This document shows, piece after piece, positions 16,795 through 24,745 of a stretch of DNA of 64,000 nucleotides. The notes beneath the pieces were generated by a model. The model was not told the origin of the DNA and ran no database searches. It saw only the letters and a list, made by a program, of their open reading frames with translations. Each line of letters begins with the position of its first letter. Positions within the stretch are counted from its first letter, which is position 1. This stretch comes from CBDFKJ01 sp965248805 (GTDB lineage: Bacteria; Pseudomonadota; Alphaproteobacteria; UBA6615), in the NCBI GenBank assembly GCA_965248805.1, contig CBDFKJ010000003.1:1-64000 (forward strand), written 5' to 3'. The translations under genes were made by a program, and so were the position numbers.

Positions 16795-17946
16795 ATGGAA
16801 ACCAGAACGAAACTCACCAAGGCGCGGACCCGTCTGGTCCTATCGCAGCCGTTCTTCGGCTCGCTGGCCCTGCGCATGGGCCTGATCGAAAACCCCGACA
16901 TCGAGACCATGGCGACGAACGGCCGCGACGTCTATTTCAACCCCTCATTCGTTGACGGACTCACCATGGACGAGCTCGTGGGCGTGCTCGCTCACGAGGT
17001 CATGCACCCCGCCTGCAACCACCATACCCGCCGCGGTCAGCGCGATGCCGAACGGTGGAACACGGCCGCGGACTACGCGATCAACCCCGTCCTGATCGAC
17101 AACGGCTTTACGCTGCCCGAGGGGGCGTTGCTCGACCCGGCCTATTCGGGTCTCAGCGCCGAAGCCATCTACAACCGCCTGCCGCCGGCCCAGTCGGGTG
17201 GTGGCGGCGCCGGCGAGGACGGCACCTGCCCTGACCCCGGCCGGTGTGGCGGCGTCATGGATGCCCCCGGAAAGGCGGGCAACCCGTCGCCGGCCGAACT
17301 GGCGTCCGCAGAAGCCGAATGGCGTCAAGCCGTGGCGCAATCGGCGACCATCGCCAAGAACGCCGGCAAGCTCCCCGGCGATCTCGCGCGCCTGGTCGAC
17401 GAAGTGCTGCGTCCGAAGGCCGACTGGCGCGAGATGCTCCGCCGTTTCGTGGAGATGTCCGCGAAGCAGGAGTACCGCTGGACCCCGCCCAACCGGCGCT
17501 TTGTGCATCAGGGCGTATACCTGCCCTCGTGCCGGTCGGAGCAGATGCCACCGATTGCGGTTGCCATCGACACCAGCGGCAGCGTCTCGCAATCCGAGAT
17601 GAACCAGTTCGCGGCCGAGATCACGAGCATCCTCGAAGACTGCATGCCCGAGGAAATCCATGTCCTCTACTGCGATTCGCGGTTGCGCAACGCGGAGACG
17701 TTCTCGCCGCATGACCTGCCGATCGAGCTGCACCCGAGAGGCGGCGGCGGGACGAACTTCCGTCCTCCGTTCGAGTGGCTCGACGAGGCCGGGATCGACC
17801 CCGTCTGCGTGGTCTATCTGACCGACTTGTGCTGCTCCAGCTATCCCGACGAGCCGGCGTATCCTACCCTTTGGGTGACGACGACCGCGCCGGGATATGT
17901 GAGTGAGCCGCCCTTCGGCGAAATCGTGCACATGGGAGCAGCCTGA
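16795..17946 (+). CDS. DUF2201-like putative metallopeptidase fused to a VWA-like domain
   Basis: A 383-residue two-domain protein. Residues 60-80 have a zincin motif LAHEVMHPACNHHTRR (His67, Glu68, His71). A Gly-rich linker near 145-160 leads to a VWA-like domain with a complete MIDAS: DTSGSVS near residue 259, Thr in GGGGTNFRPPF, and Asp in VYLTDLCC. The DUF2201 family combines these two parts. MIDAS domains are classic partners of MoxR ATPases, so this is the likely substrate-binding subunit of the cassette. Confidence 0.85.
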   Translation: METRTKLTKARTRLVLSQPFFGSLALRMGLIENPDIETMATNGRDVYFNPSFVDGLTMDELVGVLAHEVMHPACNHHTRRGQRDAERWNTAADYAINPVLIDNGFTLPEGALLDPAYSGLSAEAIYNRLPPAQSGGGGAGEDGTCPDPGRCGGVMDAPGKAGNPSPAELASAEAEWRQAVAQSATIAKNAGKLPGDLARLVDEVLRPKADWREMLRRFVEMSAKQEYRWTPPNRRFVHQGVYLPSCRSEQMPPIAVAIDTSGSVSQSEMNQFAAEITSILEDCMPEEIHVLYCDSRLRNAETFSPHDLPIELHPRGGGGTNFRPPFEWLDEAGIDPVCVVYLTDLCCSSYPDEPAYPTLWVTTTAPGYVSEPPFGEIVHMGAA

Positions 17947-18302
17947 TGAAGACCGCCAGCTTCAAGACCTACACCGGCCCCGGGCGCATCTCGATTGCCC
18001 GTTGGGCGCCGCGTGGAACGCCCGCCGGCTACCGTACCTATAAGGCGCTCGCGCCGACCCGCGAGATGATGAGCATGCCCGAGGACCGGTATCGCGAAAT
18101 CTACTTCCGCGACATCCTCGGCCCGCTCGACGCTCAGACCGTGTGGGACGAGCTGCACGCGCTGGCCGGCGGCGCCGAGCCCGTGTTGCTCTGCTGGGAG
18201 CAACCTCCGTTCAGCCTCTCGAACTGGTGTCATCGCACGATGGTGACCGAGTGGTTTGCCGATCAGCTCGGCGCCGTGATCGGCGAGCACGGATCGCCTT
18301 GA
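17946..18302 (+). CDS. DUF488-like protein
   Basis: A 118-residue protein resembling small DUF488 members: an early KTYTGPGRISIARWAPRG strand-loop, a central FRDILGPLDAQTVWDELH, and the family-like end PVLLCWEQPP...WCHRTMVTEWFADQLG, where Cys and His lie in the CxE...CHR pattern. Its ATG overlaps the VWA gene stop, so it is the fourth gene of the cassette. DUF488 proteins have no settled function; DNA or nucleotide binding is suspected. Confidence 0.7.
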   Translation: MKTASFKTYTGPGRISIARWAPRGTPAGYRTYKALAPTREMMSMPEDRYREIYFRDILGPLDAQTVWDELHALAGGAEPVLLCWEQPPFSLSNWCHRTMVTEWFADQLGAVIGEHGSP

Positions 18303-18481
18303 TGGAGCGGGCTGCCGGACCTGCCCCGGCTCGACCAGGTGGTGCCTGGTCGTGGTCTGTCCGCCCGCATTAGCTTCGATGGCTGCGTTCGCCGTCTGGC
18401 AACAGATCACGCCGGCGGCGAACCCAGCCAAGACCTTGACGGCGGCTGCTCGGTTCATGTCGCGTCTCCCATGGTTGGGAA

Positions 18482-18503
18482 CAAAAAAAACCCGCCGCGG
18501 CGG
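18482..18503 (-). terminator. rho-independent terminator
   Basis: Read on the minus strand: CCCGCCGCGGCGGG followed by eight T. The stem is palindromic (CCCGCC/GGCGGG) and ends a leftward transcript 55 bp beyond the 18558-19040 gene. Confidence 0.8.
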
Positions 18504-18557
18504 GGGAGCTGGGCGGGGCTTAGTTTTGGGCGCAAGTGTGGCGCCTCAAGAATCCGT

Positions 18558-19040
18558 CTACAACGTGATGCGCCGGCCCGTCAAGAAGGATTTGGCCAGA
18601 GCGTCGAGCCCCTCTCGAAGCCGAGCCACCTTGAAGTTTGGCGCGGGTCGCTCGTAGACGCAGACCGTATCGACGATCGCCTTGCGACAGGCTTGGCGCA
18701 GGACGTGAGCAGCGCCGCGCCATTCCCGTTCGATGTCCGCCTGCTCATCGTCACTTAGTGGGCTCGCGTGCCCAGGTTCGTTGCGGGTCAGCGGATTGCC
18801 AAGCGACACACCACGCAGCCATGCATACCGGCGGCCGGCGTCGTGCTGCTGCTGGGTGATCAGATCGCGCGCCAGCAACACCCCGAGCGGATAGCTGGCC
18901 AATGGATCTTGGTCGTTTCCGACGAGCGCGATCCGTCGCGCCTTCTGCTCGGGCGTGGGGCCAACTCGTCCGCCGATAGTCCTACGAGCCCGCGCGGGGA
19001 TCTTCGGTAGCCGGACCTTGAAGCGCTTGCGCTTGGTCAT
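18558..19040 (-). CDS. phage hypothetical protein, basic N-terminus
   Basis: From ATG 19040: 160 residues, starting MTKRKRFKVRLPKIPARARR. An upstream in-frame ATG at 19073 would add 11 Cys/His-rich residues, which look spurious. The middle is helical (LASYPLGVLLARDLITQQQHDAGRRYAWLRG), and the C-terminus (VCVYERPAPNFKVARLREGL) looks ordered. The gene is the last of the leftward replication transcript, followed by a strong terminator. I do not recognise the family; the position suggests a late regulator or packaging accessory. Confidence 0.55.
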   Translation of the reverse strand: MTKRKRFKVRLPKIPARARRTIGGRVGPTPEQKARRIALVGNDQDPLASYPLGVLLARDLITQQQHDAGRRYAWLRGVSLGNPLTRNEPGHASPLSDDEQADIEREWRGAAHVLRQACRKAIVDTVCVYERPAPNFKVARLREGLDALAKSFLTGRRITL

Positions 19041-19713
19041 GTGCCTCGCAGAGCGCCCGCACGGCGGGCACAACGGTTGCGCGCAACACTGCGTGAAAGA
19101 CGCTCCGGCAGCAGAAGCCCCAGCGGCCGGCCAGCCCGCCCAAGGTTCGCGAGCAGTAACGTTTCAGCGGGCCGGAACATTACGGCGACACGTAAGTGTT
19201 TCTGAAATGTTCTGATTGAATAGTCGGCGCAAAGCTCACAACTTCGCAGGGCTGACCAAGTGGCGCGCGGCCCCGAGTCGCTTCCAATCGATCGGGACCG
19301 CGCTGCGTCAGCTGGCTGGGGGCATGGTGCGCCCCAAACCCGCGGAGAGGCCCATCCACTTTGGGCTTCTCCGCGCACCAGCGTGGGGCCTAGCAGGTTC
19401 GCGGGGGAAGGCTTCCAACCTGACGCCCCGTCGGTTCGAGTCCGACTAGGTCCACCACACCGCTGGCCAAACTGGCCAACACAAAATTGTAACACAAGCT
19501 GTTATTGCGTAGCTCGTGCATTTTTATGCGTAGCTTGTGCATTTTTCAAATTCAAAAGTTTAAAACGAACGCCGTCGGATCGTCCGCAAACGCGACTTCG
19601 TACCGTGACATCCTGGGCGATTCCATTCTCGATTTCATTCATGCGTTCGTTTTTTCGTAACGCGGCTGCAAACAGCAGTCGCAATATTGGGTCACGTTCG
19701 TGACCTCGAAAAG
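19041..19713. other. Long intergenic region with tRNA-like element
   Basis: No credible protein gene. It contains the tRNA-like element listed next, an inverted pair AAGCCCA/TGGGCTT-like near 19350-19370, and an AT-rich stretch at 19480-19690. Within that stretch, GCGTAGCTTGTGCATTTTT and a close copy are repeated in tandem (19507-19545). The last part is a plausible promoter or operator region, but I cannot assign boxes with confidence. Confidence 0.45.
19386..19457 (+). other. tRNA-like element: acceptor stem, T-arm and CCA, no normal D or anticodon arms
   Basis: GGGCCTA (19386-19392) pairs fully with TAGGTCC (19447-19453, one G-U), followed by A and CCA. The T-arm GTCGG-TTCGAGT-CCGAC is perfect. 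Between them, only 37 bases replace the usual 41 or so, and they fold best as one hairpin (AGGTT ... AACCT) rather than two arms. It could be a decayed tRNA, an old attachment site, or a tRNA-mimicking small RNA. Confidence 0.4.
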
Positions 19714-20355
19714 TTACGCGCCTCGCCCGCGGCCCATCTTGTCGCCGAGCCGATCGACGAGTGTTGCGAGCGGTCCGGCGAGTTCGGGTCCGCCGACGGC
19801 GACGTGGCGTTCATGGGCCGGCAGCTGCGACAACGTTGACCAGCCCTGGGCGTTGCGCCCATGCAGCCAGGCGCGGCTGTGGCCGCAGGCGTGCTCATCG
19901 CGCTCCCACGGGCTGGCGGCGCCGGGACCGGCGTCACGGTACATCCCAAGCGTCCCCTGGCCATAGCTGCCGTCCTCGGCCTTCTCGGAGCCGCACAGGT
20001 CGCAGCACGGCCGCCTGACGGGCTCGGGCGGCGCGGCGGTCGCCTGCCGGCGGTCGCGCCGTGTGCTGCCGATGGCGTCGACGATCTCGGCCGGCATCGG
20101 TGCGGTCCGATGCTTCTGCCGCGACATCCAGTCGACGAAGCCTTTGCCGATGTCGTGGGCGCTGAAGTGCGGACACTCGCGATCGCCGACCAGGACGTGC
20201 TCGAAGAACGGCATGTTGAGCTCGGCCTGCTCCGGCGTGAGCGCCCTCGGGAACAGTTGCGTGCACTTGGTCAGCATGGCGGCGACGGCGGCGCGGGCGT
20301 CGGCGCGGTCGTCGAGCGGCGAGTGCTGCAGGTCAAGCTCGGTCGTCGTCACCAT
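19714..20355 (-). CDS. phage early protein, possible replication accessory
   Basis: A 213-residue protein downstream of, and overlapping by 23 bases, the DUF1376 gene. Residues 20-90 are helical and resemble helicase-loader partners in style (MLTKCTQLFPRALTPEQAELNMPFFEHVL, HDIGKGFVDWMSRQ). Residues 110-140 have a CCDLCG knuckle and ACGHS, a possible zinc site. In lambdoid organisation this is the place of a P-like protein. The role is inferred from position only. Confidence 0.5.
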   Translation of the reverse strand: MVTTTELDLQHSPLDDRADARAAVAAMLTKCTQLFPRALTPEQAELNMPFFEHVLVGDRECPHFSAHDIGKGFVDWMSRQKHRTAPMPAEIVDAIGSTRRDRRQATAAPPEPVRRPCCDLCGSEKAEDGSYGQGTLGMYRDAGPGAASPWERDEHACGHSRAWLHGRNAQGWSTLSQLPAHERHVAVGGPELAGPLATLVDRLGDKMGRGRGA

Positions 20356-21340
20356 CGCCCCCCATCAGGCGCTGGAACGTGGCCTCGGCGCGCTCGTCGC
20401 CGGTCGGTTCGGCTTCGTCTTTCCAGCGCTCGCCGTTGAGCCAGGTCGCCGGATAGCACTGGTAGGTTGGATCGGCCGGGGCTTGCCGCTTGTAGGCGTC
20501 ACGGCCGGCGAACAGCTCGTCTCGCGTGGCCTTGCCCTTGCGCCGGATCGACACGTACGCCTTGCGGGCATGGCCCTTGTCGCGCTTGCGCCAGACGCCG
20601 GCCCACCATTCCTCGAATTCAACATCGAGATCGACGCCGTTCGAGACAGACACCCGCAACGCATTTGTACCGCGTTGCGGGACTCTCACATTCAGAGCTG
20701 GATCTTCAATTTCAGACTCGGTGTTACCAACAAGCTCCTTCCCTACTATCCCTGTCCCTGTCCCTGTCCCTGTCCCTTTCGGCATTGCGTCACGCATACC
20801 TTCCGCATTGCGGTTCGCATCCGATTGCGATGCGATTGGTATGCGGTTCGCATCCGATTGCGATGCGTCAGGCGTACCCTCCGCATCATCATCACAATCC
20901 TCATCGCATCGCGGCTCGCTGTCCCATCGGGCAGCCGCCGCAGCTTTTGCGGATGCGATTCGCTTTGCCCTGCGCTCACGGTAGGCATACTTCTCGGCCC
21001 ACGCCTCCAGCGCCTTCTCCGCGATGACCGGGTGGTAGAAACGGCCATCGGAACACAGCACCCATCCGTGCAGCGCACCCTCTCGTACCTTCATCCACTC
21101 ACGCACTGCCCGCCCGAATCCGGCCAGCCGGGAGAGCTCCACATCGTCATTCGGGAGAGAGCCGGCGGGCCGCTGATGCCAGCTTGCGCAGGCGAGAATT
21201 ATCCAGGCCATGAACTCGTCGCCCGAGGAGATGGCGGCCAAGCGGCTGTCGCGAAGCCGCACCACGTCGAGCGGCATGAACGGGAAGTCGCGCAGATCGA
21301 TCTCGCCGGGTACCAAGGGCGCGGTTTCCATGGTCGCCAT
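20333..21340 (-). CDS. DUF1376 phage replication protein
   Basis: A 335-residue protein. Residues 5-110 form the DUF1376 winged-helix domain (LRDFPFMPLDVVRLRDSRL, then the SSGDEFMAWIILACASWHQRPAGSLP region, and DGRFYHPVIAEKALEAW). A low-complexity linker follows with a repeated ASQSDANR unit and a KGTGTGTGTG run, then a C-terminal domain (VEFEEWWAGVWRKRDKGHARKAYVSIRRKG) like those of phage O-type initiators. The ATG at 21340 overlaps the preceding stop. It is a likely origin-binding or helicase-loading initiator; an internal origin is possible. Confidence 0.75.
   Translation of the reverse strand: MATMETAPLVPGEIDLRDFPFMPLDVVRLRDSRLAAISSGDEFMAWIILACASWHQRPAGSLPNDDVELSRLAGFGRAVREWMKVREGALHGWVLCSDGRFYHPVIAEKALEAWAEKYAYRERRAKRIASAKAAAAARWDSEPRCDEDCDDDAEGTPDASQSDANRIPIASQSDANRNAEGMRDAMPKGTGTGTGTGIVGKELVGNTESEIEDPALNVRVPQRGTNALRVSVSNGVDLDVEFEEWWAGVWRKRDKGHARKAYVSIRRKGKATRDELFAGRDAYKRQAPADPTYQCYPATWLNGERWKDEAEPTGDERAEATFQRLMGGDGDDDRA
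20745..20776 (-). repeat. six-base tandem repeat within the replication gene
   Basis: The plus strand reads CCCTGT repeated five times. It encodes the Gly-Thr run in the linker of the DUF1376 protein. A change in copy number would keep the frame. Confidence 0.8.
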
Positions 21341-22008
21341 CACGCGGCCTCGGTGAGCAGCGGGGCGTAGTCGTCGTCGCGCTCAAGACGTCTGCGGCAA
21401 GGCGGCAGCCAAACGAACCCAGGTCCGTATCGGCTGATGGCCTCGGCGGGACAGAGCCAGACGATCCAGCAATAGGCTGTGGCGCTCGCCGCGGTCCGCG
21501 AAAGCCTGCCTTTGAGCATCGGCACGCGTTCGGTGAATTGGCAGATCCACTCCGGCGGGTGCGGTTCGAACAGCGTGGCGTATCGATCGATGCCTTCGAG
21601 GAAGGCCGTGCGCACGAGCAGACAAACGCCGGTCTTCGCCAATTCCAGGCCGCGCTTGGCGAACGCCGCGGCCCGATTGAACGGCGGGTTGGTGATGATC
21701 CAATCGACCGTTTTGGCAGGTTCCCAGGACGGCAAGAGCTCGCCGGCAAGGAAGTCACCAACGGGATGGCCCAGCCCGTAGTCGCGAATGTCGGATGCTT
21801 CGACGCGCGCGAAGTACTCGGCCAACGGGCGAACCATGTGGCCTTCGCCGCAGGCCGGGTCCCACGCCGACTCCGAACCGATCCGCCCCCAATGGTCCAG
21901 ATGCTCGCACAGCGCCCGCGTCGCCCACGGCGGCGTCGGGAAGTAGTCGAGCGAGTCCGGTGGCTCGTGTCGTCGTGCCATCACGGCCGCGGACGTGTTC
22001 TGTGCCAT
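21340..22008 (-). CDS. phage DNA N6-adenine methyltransferase
   Basis: A 222-residue class I methyltransferase. Motif I is SAWDPACGEGHM, and motif IV is IITNPPFNRAAAFA (107-110), typical for adenine-N6 enzymes. FPTPPWATRAL near residue 23 is the usual phage start. I take the ATG at 22008, which overlaps the upstream stop (TGATG), over an in-frame upstream start. Solitary phage Dam-like enzymes protect against restriction or time packaging. It lies in the early operon. Confidence 0.8.
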   Translation of the reverse strand: MAQNTSAAVMARRHEPPDSLDYFPTPPWATRALCEHLDHWGRIGSESAWDPACGEGHMVRPLAEYFARVEASDIRDYGLGHPVGDFLAGELLPSWEPAKTVDWIITNPPFNRAAAFAKRGLELAKTGVCLLVRTAFLEGIDRYATLFEPHPPEWICQFTERVPMLKGRLSRTAASATAYCWIVWLCPAEAISRYGPGFVWLPPCRRRLERDDDYAPLLTEAA

Positions 22009-22529
22009 CACGCCGCTTTTCCGAACAACGCCCCGCACGGCCACGGCACATCGAGCCTGTAGACGTGCGCCGCGAAATCGAGCACGGCCAGCGCGTCGGC
22101 CTCATCGTCGTTGGCAGGCTGCCAGCCGCGCGCTCGGCAGGCCTGCGTCACGAGACGTTTCATTTCCCTGCGAGGCGCCCGGCCCTTGCCGCAGAAGTGC
22201 TTCCTCACGGCAGCGTTGTTGACCTCGCGACGGGAGATGGCCGCGCGATGGCAGATGAACTCCAGCATGCCCGCCAGGCACATCAGCTTGCGCGCGGTGT
22301 CCTGATGCGTGTTCGGGCCGATCCAAGGGGCCTCGAACACCACGACGTCGGGCGCGACGGCGAGCACCGAGACCAGCCGGTCATCGAACGCGGCCAGGAA
22401 GCGGCCAATGTCGGGGCCGGACTTCGGCAGGGCTATCGTGCCGAACCGGACCTCACTGCCGGATCGCCAACGCGCCCACCCGGTGTGGGTCGCCAGATCG
22501 AGGGCCAGCACGTCGCGCGGCGCGGCCAT
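22008..22529 (-). CDS. RuvC-fold Holliday-junction-resolvase-like protein
   Basis: A 173-residue protein from ATG 22529. Acidic residues of the RNase-H/RuvC fold are visible: VLALDLATHTGWA (Asp11), VVVFEAPW (Glu) and the C-terminal DDEADALAVLDF. A basic KGRAPRREMKRLV helix precedes the last. Such small RuvC-like proteins in phage early operons resolve branched DNA before packaging. It is coupled to genes on both sides by overlaps. Confidence 0.8.
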   Translation of the reverse strand: MAAPRDVLALDLATHTGWARWRSGSEVRFGTIALPKSGPDIGRFLAAFDDRLVSVLAVAPDVVVFEAPWIGPNTHQDTARKLMCLAGMLEFICHRAAISRREVNNAAVRKHFCGKGRAPRREMKRLVTQACRARGWQPANDDEADALAVLDFAAHVYRLDVPWPCGALFGKAA

Positions 22530-22876
22530 CAGGCGCGGGCTTCGGCCCCGGCCACGACCGCCGGCGTCGGGAAGAACTCGCCCTGCCCGCCGATCCCCAG
22601 CGCCTCGCAGCACAGCCGGATGTTGTCGATGGTCTCGTTGCGATCCTTGTTTTCGAGACTCCGCCAGCGCGCCACGGTGTTGAAGTCGGCCAGCTTGACG
22701 CCGTGGGCCTTCACCTTGGCCTGCTTGATCAGGTTCTTCTCGGCCCTAAGTTCGGCGATCTGCTCGTCGATCCGGGCGATCTCTTGCGCCGCCAGCATCA
22801 GGTCGCGCTTCAGTTCGCCGACGTTGTGCCCGACACCAGGCTCGCCGGCGCCGTTGTCTTTCAGTTTCTTGGCCAT
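22529..22876 (-). CDS. phage coiled-coil protein, GapR-like layout
   Basis: A 115-residue protein: a flexible start (AKKLKDNGAGEPGVGHNV), a long helix (LMLAAQEIARIDEQIAELRAEKN) and a short helical domain (KAHGVKLADFNTVARWR). The order coiled helix then short helices resembles GapR/DUF2312 nucleoid proteins, but the hallmark residues are not certain, so I give this only as a layout likeness. It precedes the RuvC-like gene in the early operon. Confidence 0.5.
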   Translation of the reverse strand: MAKKLKDNGAGEPGVGHNVGELKRDLMLAAQEIARIDEQIAELRAEKNLIKQAKVKAHGVKLADFNTVARWRSLENKDRNETIDNIRLCCEALGIGGQGEFFPTPAVVAGAEARA

Positions 22877-22913
22877 GCGAATGTCCTTTCATGAAGTGAT
22901 TTCTCGGCGATAG

Positions 22914-23309
22914 TCATGTGCCGTCCCGAAACGCCAAATAGATTGAGGCAAGCGCGGCCACAGTGTCGGCGAATGTGTCAACACCCGCGTCCAACGGGTG
23001 CAATCGCGCCGCCGTCTCCCAGATTAGAGATCGCTCGGCCATGTTGGGTTTCCGAACCTGATGGTCCATGCACATCGTTCCGATTCCCACGATGTCGGGA
23101 CATATCTCGCGCCAATTCGCGCTCCACTCCGCCGCCATCGACTCCGTGAAGTAGTCGACCTGCGGGTACGCCTCCGGATCGAGGTATCGGCCATGCCAAG
23201 GATCCCAGGCGCGCCACTCGCCGTGGCGGAAAATTGCCTTGCTGTCGTCCGTGAACCTCAGAAACACCGTCACGTCCCGTAGGTCGACCTTGGTCGGTTC
23301 CTCCATCAT
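22914..23309 (-). CDS. phage early hypothetical protein (paralogue of 24330-24518)
   Basis: A 131-residue protein from the ATG at 23309, overlapping the upstream stop. N-terminal VDLRDVTVFLRFTDDSKAIFR looks like a small beta domain, then WDPWHGRYLDPEAY. The C-terminal 45 residues (NMAERSLIWETAARLHPLDA and ADTVAALASIYLAFRDG) recur almost identically in the short gene at 24330-24518. Function unknown. Confidence 0.55.
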   Translation of the reverse strand: MMEEPTKVDLRDVTVFLRFTDDSKAIFRHGEWRAWDPWHGRYLDPEAYPQVDYFTESMAAEWSANWREICPDIVGIGTMCMDHQVRKPNMAERSLIWETAARLHPLDAGVDTFADTVAALASIYLAFRDGT

Positions 23310-23800
23310 TCCGCCGCCACCGAGCGCAGCCGCCGGTGTATCGCCAAGTCGCGGTCGCACGCTTGTTGGATGCGTTCGCACATGCGCTGCACGTCGGCGG
23401 TCTGCCGCTTGACGGTGTGCAGTTCCTCGGCGTGGCGGCAGCCGTCGGCGTCCATTTCCAGGATGGCGCTGTGCACTTGGCCCAGCTCGGCGCCGGCGTG
23501 ATGCACCAGCCGGCCGAGATCGGCGCTGGACGGCACCGCGCCGCCCAGATCCTCGGCGTGCGCGCGCGCCAACCGCTCCATGCAGATCAGCAGCCGCGGC
23601 TCGCGGCCGTGGCGCATGTCCAGCGCCGCCAGTCGCACGGCGTCGATGAAGTGCAACTGGTAGCTGCTGTCGGGATCGCTGACCTTGCGGAACAGGCCGG
23701 CCGTCTTGCCGGTCGCCTCATGAATGTCGTTGGGCGCATGAGCGTTGATGCAGGCCAGGACCTCTTCGTCGACCGAGCCGACGTCACGGCGCTTGGTCAT
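23306..23800 (-). CDS. phage early regulator candidate
   Basis: A 164-residue protein. The first 75 residues (EEVLACINAHAPNDIHEATGKTAGLFRKVSDP) resemble the DNA-binding part of CII-type phage regulators, and the C-terminal half is a long coiled helix (TVKRQTADVQRMCERIQQ). By position, the first stable gene after the switch region in the early operon, a transcription regulator is plausible. Motif evidence is weak. Confidence 0.45.
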   Translation of the reverse strand: MTKRRDVGSVDEEVLACINAHAPNDIHEATGKTAGLFRKVSDPDSSYQLHFIDAVRLAALDMRHGREPRLLICMERLARAHAEDLGGAVPSSADLGRLVHHAGAELGQVHSAILEMDADGCRHAEELHTVKRQTADVQRMCERIQQACDRDLAIHRRLRSVAAE

Positions 23801-24158
23801 CTCCCGCCTCCCGCGCGGTTATCGTGTCCATTCCGGCACCGGCGATTGGCCACGACCGGCGCGGCCGGTGCGGCTACGGTGCGACTGTGGAAATCGTCGT
23901 CCGTAAGAGTGAGGGGCCTGGCTGCCCTTACCGCCAAACGCCTGGGGGCGTCCGTCAACCGTGGGCGGTGGTTCCTAGCCACGAGGGTCAGCTTTGTGCG
24001 CAGCGAGGCCCCGGCGCCGCGATCGGAGGCAGGCTGACGGAAACTTGTTCGGTGCCGCGTCATAGTCACGCGACGCTCGCCCACGGTGGGGCGGAGGCAC
24101 CCCCCGGTGATACGATCAGTGCCGCCACGCAACCGATCAATCACGGAAGGAGCCTCCG
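23801..24158. other. Gap between divergent early genes, no supported protein
   Basis: A 358-bp stretch. A GTG-started frame (23824-24162, plus strand) exists but has no ribosome-binding site and looks like a shadow. I see no clear promoter boxes. It must contain the start signals for the plus-strand gene at 24159. Confidence 0.4.
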
Positions 24159-24329
24159 ATGAGCTTTTATGAAGCGAAAACCTGCTTCGAGCAGGCAGCG
24201 GCGCAATCCCGCGATCCTGCGATCGAATCCTTGGCGCGAGGTCTAGGCGCACTGACCCACGATTTGGAAAACGAGTTTCGGGATGTCGCGGCCAAGGTCG
24301 AAGCAGCAAAGAGAGCGGCACGGCGGTAG
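24159..24329 (+). CDS. 56-residue helical protein
   Basis: Starts MSFYEAKTCFEQAAAQSRD, with GAAGGAGCC placed 5-6 bases upstream of the ATG. The whole protein is predicted helical and charged (ALTHDLENEFRDVAAKVEAAK, Arg-Arg end). It is encoded against the early operon, between two paralogous minus-strand genes. Small, helical and convergent with the cro transcript, it could be an antirepressor or antisense-regulated peptide, but nothing in the sequence proves that. Confidence 0.55.
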   Translation: MSFYEAKTCFEQAAAQSRDPAIESLARGLGALTHDLENEFRDVAAKVEAAKRAARR

Positions 24330-24518
24330 TCATTTGCCGTCCCGAAACGCCAAGTAGATTGAGGCAAGCGCGGCCACAGTGTCGGCGAATGTGTCAACAC
24401 CCGCGTCCAACGGGTGCAATCGCGCCGCCGTCTCCCAGATCAGAGATCGCTCGGCCATGTTGAGGTTAGCTAGGTTTGGACTTCCCCGTAGGTCGACCCT
24501 GGTCGTTTCCTCCATCAC
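24330..24518 (-). CDS. short paralogue of the 22914-23309 gene, internally deleted
   Basis: 62 residues. The first 11 (MMEETTRVDLR) and last 43 are nearly identical to the start and end of the 131-residue protein 1.2 kb downstream; about 70 internal residues are missing. At DNA level the 3' 130 bases are almost unchanged, so the duplication is recent. Whether the short form is functional, for example as a competing subunit, is unknown. Confidence 0.55.
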   Translation of the reverse strand: MMEETTRVDLRGSPNLANLNMAERSLIWETAARLHPLDAGVDTFADTVAALASIYLAFRDGK

Positions 24519-24745
24519 GCCGCCTCCCCCTCCGCCTCGTCGAGGAAGTCCTGCGAGCCAACGCCGCAGCGGGTCACGGCGACCGGGAGGCTCGCAATCT
24601 CTGACGTTTCAAATGACCGCCGCTCAAGCACGACAACTTTCCGACTCTCTACGGCTCTTGGCGCAAGAGGCCGAGACACGACTCGATCCTCCAGACGACG
24701 AACCGCATTAGTCGGAACCGTGTATGCGCCAGCCTCTACCATCAC
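24515..24745 (-). CDS. doubtful early frame with a Cro-like C-terminal tail
   Basis: 76 residues, coupled to the cro-like gene by a 4-base overlap. Only the last 20 residues (GVGSQDFLDEAEGEAA) look familiar: they copy the end of the upstream Cro-like protein. The rest is Arg/Val-rich without a domain. On the opposite strand, 24609-24711 encodes a helix-like stretch (MTAAQARQLSDSLRLLAQEA), so the coding strand is uncertain. Probably duplication debris. Confidence 0.3.
   Translation of the reverse strand: MMVEAGAYTVPTNAVRRLEDRVVSRPLAPRAVESRKVVVLERRSFETSEIASLPVAVTRCGVGSQDFLDEAEGEAA

Noticed and set aside
17841..18458. A minus-strand frame starting with a signal-peptide-like sequence (MNRAAAVKVLAGFAAGV) and a GGGAGA box.
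   Set aside because: It runs antisense through the DUF488 gene and into the VWA gene, has no promoter space after the terminator at 18482-18503, and loses plausibility after residue 35.
19037..19495. A 152-codon minus-strand frame containing a PSRTRTDGAS segment.
   Set aside because: That peptide is the well-known mistranslation of the antisense strand of a tRNA T-arm; it supports the tRNA-like element rather than a protein.
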